DNA from: Eimeria necatrix
Lineage: Eukaryota > Apicomplexa > Conoidasida > Eucoccidiorida > Eimeriidae
Direction of reading: 5' to 3'
Length of the DNA stretch: 12,616 bases
Assembly (NCBI RefSeq): GCF_000499385.1
Contig: NW_013651833.1
Location: 1-12,616, forward strand
The translations under genes and the position numbers were made by a program. Of this stretch, positions 6,037 to 12,616 are shown piece after piece (the stretch's first letter is position 1; each line of letters begins with the position of its first letter). The notes under the pieces are model-generated. The model was not told the DNA's origin. It was given only the letters and a program-made list of their open reading frames with translations, and ran no database searches.

Positions 6037-6584
6037 GCAGCGGGCCCTGCTGCTGTGCAGCTGCTGCTGCTGCGCTGCTGCTGCTTCCTCTGCTGCAGCA
6101 GTCGCGCGACGAGCTGCTGCTGCAGCTGCGGGTGTACGGACAGCTGCTGATGCGGCTGCAGCAGCCGCTGGGGGGGCGGCAGCTAACTGCCACATCTTGC
6201 TGCAGCAGCAGCAGCGAGGGTTTGTGTGCTGCTGCTTGGGATATTGCAAGTGCAGTTGCTGCTGCTGCAACGCAGCAGCAGCAGCAGCAGCTGCAGCAGA
6301 AGACGCAGCAGCAGCAAAACGCGCTGCAGCCGCCCTTCTACATGGGCTTGCTGCGCGTGCTCTGCCACCTGCAGCAGTTCCACGTCTCGCCAGCAGCAGC
6401 AGCAGCAGCAGAAGGCACTGCAGCAGCAATAGGGCAGCACGGAGGGAAGCAAGTAGAAGAAAGCTACACCTCCAGCTTGCTGCTGCTGCAGCGAGCAGCA
6501 GCAACAAATGACGCTGTTGCTGCTCAACTTGCGCTGGCTTTCTTTCAGCTGCTTTGCGAGGTCTCTGCAGCACATGCAGCAAAT

Positions 6585-6625
<41 letters not shown>

Positions 6626-6927
6626 TAAAGTTAAAGCACCTGTGTCCCCAGCAGCAGCAGCAGCTACAGCGGGAAGGTATGAGTTTGCAGCAGGGATAAA
6701 GAGCAGCATGCTGCAGTCTTTGCTGCAGCAGCTCGTGCGGCTGCTTGTTCCTGCTGTGCAGCGCAGCAGCAGCAGCAGCAGCAGCAGCAAGGAGCTGCAC
6801 CCAGCAAGACCTGGGCTGAATGCGCTGCTGCTGCTGTGTGCTGCTCACCCAGCAGCAAGAGAAGAAGGACGCAGCTCAGTTCCCCTGTGTCGTTCGGTGC
6901 TGCTGCTGCTGTCGAGGCGCACTTGCT

Positions 6928-6960
<33 letters not shown>

Positions 6961-7731
6961 GGGTGGTAGACTGGCAGCAGCTGCTGCAGCTGCTGCCGCT
7001 CTCTGCTTCTGGAGAAGCGGACACGGACTGCAGCGACTGCAGCGGCATAGGCCGCGCCTGCGACGGAGTTGCTGCTGCTGCTAGCTGCTTCCTGCAGGAG
7101 CAGCAGCAGCAGCAGCAGGAGCTGCAGCAGCTAAGCCTGGAGGCGCCGAAGGCCCGGGGCCGCTGCACCAGCAGCAACTGGCGCGAGGCCCTCGCAGGGC
7201 TCAGCAGCAGCAGCACGAGCTGCTGCTGCAGTCTAGTGCAGCAGCTGCCAGCAGCAGAAGTTGCTGCATGCACTCCTGATATTGCTGCTATGTTTTTCGC
7301 CCCCAATGACACTCTTTTTGTAATTGACGGAGTTTACGTGCCTGCAGCAACAAGTTCTGCTGCTGCTGCTCCTGCTGCTGCAGCGCGGCCCAGCAGCAGC
7401 AGCAGCAGCAGCAGCAGCAAAGGCGCTGCTGCTGGCCGCGGGGCAGCAGGCGGACACGGAAAGGCAGCAGCGGGAGCAGCAGCAAAAGGACAGAAGAGCC
7501 TCACCCGAGAGCAGCTGCAGCAGGAGGGGCTGAAGCAGCAGCAGCAGAAGCGGCAGCAGCTGCTGCGGCTGCAGCGCCGCTGCAGCAGAGTTTTGCTGCA
7601 GCTGGGGTATCTCGTGAGCGGCGCGGGCAGCGAATGTGCAGACTTGCTGCTGGCTCCAGCAGCACCAACACCCGCAGCAGCAGCAGCAGCAGCAGCAGCA
7701 CCAGCAGCAGCAGCAGCACCAGCAGCAGCAG

Positions 7732-7794
<63 letters not shown>

Positions 7795-8552
7795 GAGGCG
7801 AGGTGCTGCTGCTGCCTACTCTGGAGCTGATGCTGCGCTGCCCCATCACCTGCAGCAGCGCGCTGCAGTGTCTGCGGCAGCTGGTGAAAGCAGCAGTTGC
7901 TGCTGCTGTGCTGCCAAGGCGTGCTGCTCTTGCTGACGCTTTGCTGCTGGTGCAGCAGCAGCGGGAAGTTGCTGCTGCTGCTGCTGCAGTGCTGTCCACG
8001 GGGCGCTGCGGCGGGGCCCTCTCCTTAGCTGGCAGCCAGCTGGTGCTGCCGCTGGTGTCTGCTGTGCTGCTGCGCGCAGATGCAGCAGCAGCACCTGCAT
8101 GCAAGCAGGCGCTGCTGCTGCTGCAGCAGCAGCTGCGGCTGCGGGCCAAACTCGACCCTGCTGCTGTTGCTGCTTGTCTTGCTGCTGTGCTGCGCGCGCA
8201 CCCGGGGCTGGTAGCAGCAGGGCAGGAGGCGCTGTGTCTTGCTGCTGGGCAGCTGCTGCAGCAGCAGCAGCTGCCGCAGCTGCTGCTGCTGGCCACGAGC
8301 GAAGCAGCAGCAACTCGCAAGGCCGTTGCTGCTGCGCTGCAGCACTTTCCTCTGGACTCCGTCGGATCTGCTGCTCCTCTTTTTGCTGCTGCTCTTCTCG
8401 TGCTGCAGCAAGACAAAGCTGATCCTGAAACTCCCAAACTTGCTTCTCAGCTGCTGCAGCAGCTGCCGCAGCAGCTAAAGGGGGATGCGCAGCAGCACCT
8501 CCAGGTCCTCTCGCAGCTGCTCGCCTGCCCAGACAAAACTTTCAGAGAAATG
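6037..8552 (+). CDS. GCN1: GCN1-like translational activator, exon 5
   Basis: About 830 codons in one frame. After a CTG-rich start come LRVYGQLLMRLQQPLGGRQL, FYMGLLRVLCHLQQF and LALAFFQLLCEV. A poly-Ser/Asn tract follows (6583-6627), then more poly-Ser. Conserved GCN1 middle-region features follow: APNDTLFVIDGVYVP, then after a Gly/Ala-rich spacer SLTREQLQQEGLKQQQQKR. The latter corresponds to the charged helix LTxxQxxxLxxQLxxExxVR found in GCN1 proteins upstream of the eEF3-like region. HEAT-like helices continue (LELMLRCPITCSSALQCLRQ; LDPAAVAACLAAVLRAHPGL). An Ala5Pro-type tandem lies at 7672-7796. The exon ends DKTFREM|GTATCT, phase 0. Confidence 0.75.
7672..7796 (+). repeat. Tandem CAG-CAC repeat coding Ala/Pro
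   Basis: Blocks of GCA triplets separated by CCA read in the GCN1 frame as runs of five to nine Ala joined by single Pro. Block lengths vary, as expected from slippage. It is an insert relative to animal and yeast GCN1. Confidence 0.85.
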
Positions 8553-8562
8553 GTATCTCCAT

Positions 8563-8603
<41 letters not shown>

Positions 8604-8622
8604 TCGCCTGGCTGTGCTGCAG
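8553..8622 (+). other. GCN1 intron 5 (70 bases)
   Basis: Donor AAATG|GTATCT and acceptor CTGTGCTGCAG|TTG, phase 0 on both sides, with a pure CTG run between. The frame used before differs from the frame used after, and both contain GCN1-like sequence, so an intron (or frameshift) is required here. Confidence 0.75.
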
Positions 8623-8918
8623 TTGATGCCGGTGCGGCTGCCAATTCTTGTGTTGAGTTCTTCGCTGCTGCTGCGAACTTCGCTGCTGCTGCTGCTGCAT
8701 TCTTTGCTTTCCGCCGCACTGCTGCATGTTGCTGCTGCTGGGTTTTGGCTGCTGCTGCTGCTGCTGCTGCAGGCAGCGCAGGCGTTTGCTGCTGAAGTGG
8801 AGAACGAGGCCGGCGGGGCAGCAGCAGTAGCAGCAGCGCTGCTGCTGCTGCTGGACTTGTTTATGGGTCGGCGTGCGTTGGAGGGTCCCTTCGCAGCCCC
8901 CAAGCAGCAGCAGCAGCA

Positions 8919-8955
<37 letters not shown>

Positions 8956-9092
8956 ATGGTGTACAAGAAGAAGGAGCTGGACGCTGCGGACATTTTTGGC
9001 GGGACCGTGAAGGGCAAGGGGAAGGGCAGGTCCGCAGCAGCAGCAAGTGCTGCTGCTGCGGCAGCTGCAGCAGAGGAAGAGGCGCCTCCCGC

Positions 9093-9139
<47 letters not shown>

Positions 9140-9434
9140 TGCGGACAGGCCCGGAGCTGGCGGTGATGCACGGCGCAGCTAGCGCGCTTCGCTGCTGCGC
9201 CGAGCGCGGGCTGCTGCAGACTGCTGACACTTTGCTGCAGCTGCTGCAGTTCCTGCTGCAGCACAGCCTCGTGTGTCCCGAGGCCCTGGCCGACCCGCTG
9301 CTGCAGCAGGAACTTCTTGCTGCTGGTGTTGCAGCAATCCGCAGCGCGGAGGGCGACGCGCTGCGGCGGGAGATCTTCGTCTACCTCGACAGCTGCGCCA
9401 GCAAGTTCAGCAGCAGCAGCAGCAGCAGCAGCAT

Positions 9435-9469
<35 letters not shown>

Positions 9470-9487
9470 GTGGCAGAAGCAGCGGCA

Positions 9488-9524
<37 letters not shown>

Positions 9525-9746
9525 GGAGGCTGAGGACCGCGCAGCAGCAGCAGCTCAGGCAGCTCATGCTTTGTTTTGCGGGTCTTTGGCGGAAAAGATG
9601 AGCAAAGATGATCCTTTGCTGCTGCCAATAGTGCAGCGGCTGGAAGCTTCGCTGCTGTCTGCTGCTGCTCCTTCCGCCGAAGTGCAGCGGCTGCTGTCGC
9701 GGCCGCTGACCCCGCTGGTGAAGCTGCTAGCTGCTGCTGCTCCTGC

Positions 9747-9777
<31 letters not shown>

Positions 9778-9779
9778 CC

Positions 9780-9810
<31 letters not shown>

Positions 9811-11640
9811 CGGTCTGCCGCGCAGCAGCTGCTGCAGCGGTTGCTAGCAGCAGCTTTGGGGGCCCCCGACCTGCCAGTGAGGAGGGGGGCCTCCCTGGGA
9901 GTTGCTGCATGCGTGAAGGGTTTGGGGCTGTTGAGTTTGAAGAAAGAAGAAGTGCTGCAGCAGCTGCAGCAGGCCTTAGCAGCAAAAGAAAGTGTGGGGC
10001 GGCAGGGGGCGCTGCTGTGCGTGGAGGCGCTGGGGGAGAGTCTGGGCCGGCTGTTCGAGCCGTACACTTTGCTGCTGCTGCAGCAGCTGCTGCAGTGCCT
10101 GGGGGACGCAGCAGCACCAGTTCGTGCTGCAGCGCAGCAGGCCGCGCGGCAGCTGATGCAGCAGCAAAGCGCGCACGGGCTGCGCCGCGTGCTGCTGCTG
10201 CTGACGCAGCAGCTGCAGCAGCCGCAGTGCAAAGCCAAGGTGGCTAGCTTGCAGCTGCTAGCTGCCATGGCTAGCTGCAACCCGAAGCAGCTAGCCATCT
10301 GCGTGGACAAGGCAGTGCCGCTGCTGACGGACGTGGCTAGCGACGCCTGCCTGCCGCAGCAAGTTCGTGCTGCTGCTGCTGCTGCGCTGCAGTCCGTTGC
10401 TGCTGCTGCAGTCGAGGCGCCGCAGCTGCAGCAGGCGGTGCCGCAGCTGCTGCAGGCCCTCAAAGACCCCTCTTTGGAAAACTCCAAGAGAGCTCTCGAC
10501 TCGCTGCTGACTCTGGATTGCTGCTGCTTCTCAGATGCAGCAGCAGCAGCAGCAGCACTATCTCTTTGCATTCCAGTTCTAGTCCGGGCCATCAGCGAGC
10601 GCAGCAGCAGCGAAGTCAAGCGGAAAGCAGCAGAAATCATCGGCTCCTTGGGGCTGCTGTGTCAGCAGCAGCAGCTGCTGCTGCCGTACCTGCCGCAGCT
10701 GCTGCCGCCGCTGCAGCAGGCCCTCGGGGATCCGATCCCAGCCGTTCGTGCTGCAGCAGCAAGAGCCTGTGGGGCCGTGGCCCGCGGCGTGGGCGAGGAG
10801 GAGCTGGCGGAGCTGCTGCAGTGGCTGCTGCAGACGCTGAGCAGCAGCAGCAGCAGCAGCGTGGCGCGCAGCGGCGCAGCCAACGCGCTGTCGGAGCTGC
10901 TGCTGGCGTGGGGCCCCGCGCGGCTGCAGCAGCTGCTGCCGCAGCTGCTGCAGCAAGCAGCAGACACGGGGGGGCCCCCCGGGGCCCGCGAAGGCTTCCT
11001 GGGACTTTTTGTTTTCTTGCCAAGAGCTTTTCAAAAAGACTTCCAAGACTTCGTTCCCCAAGTGCTGCCAGTTGTGCTGCAGGGCCTTGCTGCTGAGGAG
11101 GAAGCAGCAAGAGATGTTGCACTTCGTGCTGCTGAAGTTTGCGTGGAGTTGTTTGCTGCTGCTCACACTGCGCTGCTGCTGCAGCCGCTGGAGGAGGGGC
11201 TGCATGCGGGCGACTGGCGGCTGCGCTGCAGCAGCACGCAGCTGCTGGGGCTGCTGCTGCAGCGGCTGCTGCGCGGCAGCGACGACGCTGCTGCTGCAGC
11301 AGCAGCAGCAGCAGCAGCAGAAGACGCAGTCCACACCGAAATCCTTTCCCTCGAACGCAGGAACTTCATTCTTGCTTCGCTTTTTGCTGCTCGCTGCGAC
11401 GAAAGTGCTGCTGTTCGACAAACTGCAGCAGCAGCATGGAAAAGAGTTGTTGCAAACTCTGCAAAAACTCTCAAAGAAATCCTCCCCATCCTCACCCGCA
11501 GACTCATTGCCAATCTTGCTGCTCCTGCTGCGCTGCAGCGGCAGCAGCAGAAGCAAAAAGCTGCTGCCAGGTGCATCGGCGCACTCGCACACAAAATGGC
11601 AGACCAGGTCCTCCCGCAGCTCATCCCCTACCTCGAACAG
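8623..11640 (+). CDS. GCN1: GCN1-like translational activator, exon 6 (eEF3-like HEAT core)
   Basis: 1,006 codons carrying the best-conserved part of GCN1. In order: SLAEKMSKDDPLLLPIVQRL (from 9584), GASLGVAACVKGLGLLSLKK (9889), LGRLFEPYTLLLLQQLLQCL (10045), NPKQLAICVDKAVPLLTDV (10279), SSEVKRKAAEIIGSLGLL (10609), GDPIPAVRAAAARACGAVARG (split across 10726-10785), SGAANALSELL (10870), GDWRLRCSSTQLLGLLLQRL (11209) and VVANSAKTLKEILPIL (11440). Each matches, in the same order, the HEAT repeats of human and yeast GCN1 (for example DKSDPKVKPIVAKL, VKGLGILSLK, KLFEPY, WRIRFSSVQLLGDLLF, TLREILP). The region resembles the HEAT domain of fungal eEF3 and is where GCN1 contacts ribosomes. Poly-Gln/Ser/Ala inserts at 8905-8952, 9094-9138, 9409-9522 and 9748-9810 fall between helices. 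The exon ends PYLEQ|GTGCTG, phase 0. Confidence 0.93.
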
Positions 11641-11977
11641 GTGCTGCTCCTGCTGCTGCTGCTGCTGCTCCTGCTGCTGCTGCTCCTGCTGCTGCTGCTG
11701 CTCCTGCTGCTGCTGCTGCTCGTGCTGCTGCTGCTGCAGATTCTCCTGCTGCTGGTGTTTCTTGGGCTGCTGCTGCTGCTGCTGCTGCTGGTGCGGATTC
11801 TCCTGCTGCTGGTGTTTCTTGTGCTGCTGCTGCTGCTGCTGCTGCTGCTGCGGATTCTCCTGCTGCTGGTGTTTCTTGGGCTGCTGCTGGTTCTGCTGCT
11901 GCTGCTGCTGCTTGCTGCCGCTGCGTTGCTGCTTCGGGCTGTCGCTCTTGCGGCGCGTTCTGCCCCGCTTTCCAGCC

Positions 11978-12015
<38 letters not shown>

Positions 12016-12017
12016 AG
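11641..12017 (+). other. GCN1 intron 6 with 57-bp minisatellite
   Basis: Between HEAT repeats that are adjacent in other GCN1 proteins (VLPQLIPYLEQ before; STRRGVCQGLLEI after), 377 bases of CTG-rich DNA intervene and the coding frame changes. GTGCTG at 11641 and GCTGCTGCAG at 12017 join in phase 0. The exon 6 frame stays open through the whole intron, reading mainly Leu, to a TGA at 12238. Confidence 0.85.
11739..11905 (+). repeat. 57-bp minisatellite, three copies
   Basis: GATTCTCCTGCTGCTGGTGT followed by TTCTTG(G/T) and a CTG run repeats at 11739, 11796 and 11853, a spacing of exactly 57 bases. The third copy has a shortened, altered CTG tail. The unit is a multiple of three and stays open in the upstream exon frame. 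Confidence 0.9.
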
Positions 12018-12531
12018 TCGCTGGGATCGCCGGACCCGTCGACTCGCCGGGGAGTTTGTCAGGGGCTGCTGGAAATATTCCGCAGCGGCTCTCGTGCTGC
12101 TCTTGCTGCTAACGTGGAGGCTTTGCTGCTGCTGCTGCGGCGGGCGCTGCAAGACAAAGACGCAGCAGTGCAGCAGGCTGCTGCTGCTGCTGCTGCTGTT
12201 TGCCTGGAGACAATGGGCGCCGAGGTCTCCGGGAAGCTGATTCCCCCGCTGCTGCAGCAGCTGCTGCGGCCGCCGCTGCTGAGCCACGAAGACGCTGCTG
12301 CTGCTGCTGCAGCAGGAAGGGCCGCGCAGCTGCAGGGCTTCGAGCTGCTGCTGCGGGAGCAGCCCCACGCAGTGCTGCCGCAGCTGCTGGAGCAAGCAGC
12401 AGCAGCGCAGCAGCAGCAAAATGGAGCAACAGCTTCTCTAATTGGTGTTGCTGCTGCTATGGACCCCCCGAGGCTTGCGCGAAATGTCCCTCGCCTCTTT
12501 GGGGCGCTTATCGCAGGCCTTTGCCAGCCGC
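12018..12531 (+). CDS. GCN1: GCN1-like translational activator, exon 7 (gene continues beyond window)
   Basis: Starting TCG at 12018 the frame reads SLGSPDPSTRRGVCQGLLEI, RAALAANVEALLLLLRRALQ, DKDAAVQQ, VCLETMGAEVSGKLIPPLLQ, GFELLLREQPHAVLPQLLEQ and MDPPRLARNVPRLFGALIAG. This matches in order the GCN1 segment after the eEF3-like region (SDERQGVCIGLSEI; ARKALCDPLEEVREAA; IGHQALEDILPFLLKQL; LPYLVPKL; LTRHLGVILPAVMLAL, from memory). The frame has no start codon and is missed by simple ORF finding. The likely end is CAGCCGC|GTACGC at 12531, a donor like that of intron 2. The C-terminal part, including the GCN2-binding RWD-binding segment, should lie downstream. Confidence 0.88.
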
Positions 12532-12534
12532 GTA

Positions 12535-12616
<82 letters not shown>
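12532..12616 (+). other. GCN1 intron 7, partial, pure CTG
   Basis: GTACG followed by about 26 uninterrupted CTG triplets (12537-12616) to the window edge. The donor matches intron 2 (GTACGCTGCTGC). No acceptor is seen, so it could instead be coding poly-Leu, although that would interrupt a conserved HEAT region. Confidence 0.6.

Noticed and set aside
7669..7800. Regular repeats considered as a CRISPR array
   Set aside because: No constant repeat with unique spacers; it is a coding trinucleotide tract in a eukaryotic gene.
7334..8437. Minus-strand ORF of 367 codons
   Set aside because: It lies wholly inside GCN1 exon 5, which has motif-level support in the plus frame. The minus translation is Ala/Ser/Cys-rich without family features.
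8485..12240. Single 1,251-codon ORF taken as a complete gene
   Set aside because: Its first about 46 codons overlap the end of exon 5 in another frame, and its last about 200 are intron 6 and an out-of-frame reading of exon 7. Only 8623-11640 is coding.
1..12616. A previously undescribed defence, mobile or biosynthetic system
   Set aside because: No transposase, reverse transcriptase, nuclease, toxin-antitoxin or cluster-like gene set is visible. Both recognised genes are eukaryotic housekeeping families.

Overview
The window looks like nuclear DNA from a coccidian parasite, most likely an Eimeria species. Four things point there: (i) CAG/CTG trinucleotide runs saturate exons, introns and intergenic DNA and encode homopolymer runs of Ala, Gln, Ser and Leu; (ii) interstitial arrays of the telomere-type heptamer TTTAGGG/CCCTAAA occur far from any visible chromosome end; (iii) genes are interrupted by short, simple-repeat introns; (iv) GCATGC is frequent. 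The species cannot be told from the sequence alone.

Layout. 1-693: non-coding or intronic DNA, first CTG-rich, then a long ATTT microsatellite. 694-1865: two exons of a Rab-family small GTPase on the plus strand, carrying the G4 (NKMD) and G5 (TSAK) motifs. They are separated by a 729-base intron largely made of a degenerate 22-bp minisatellite with a TTTTAGGG core. The Rab 5' exons lie upstream of the window and its C-terminal exon(s) are unresolved. 1866-3224: repeat-rich intergenic or terminal-exon DNA with five telomere-like islands, CAG blocks, a telomere-repeat hairpin, a 40-bp duplication and several GTGTA palindromes. 3225-12616: one large plus-strand gene, continuing past the window, for an orthologue of GCN1, the ribosome-associated HEAT-repeat scaffold that activates the eIF2-alpha kinase GCN2. 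I resolve seven exons (about 2,700 codons) and six complete introns plus the start of a seventh. The frame changes between exons, so no single ORF describes the gene. The identification rests on collinear motifs from exon 2 to exon 7, clearest in the eEF3-like core and beyond (about 9,580-12,530). The conserved GCN2-binding (RWD-binding) segment near the C terminus of GCN1 should lie downstream.

The two genes are in tandem on the plus strand. They act in different processes (vesicle traffic; translational stress control) and nothing suggests they work together. I see no tRNA, rRNA, CRISPR, transposase or minus-strand gene. Most long ORFs in other frames and on the minus strand are artefacts of CAG/CTG repeats, which stay open in all six frames. 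The main interest is architectural: telomere-like heptamers forming the bodies of short introns and a 5' leader, introns biased to CTG while exons are biased to CAG, and an in-frame 57-bp intronic minisatellite.
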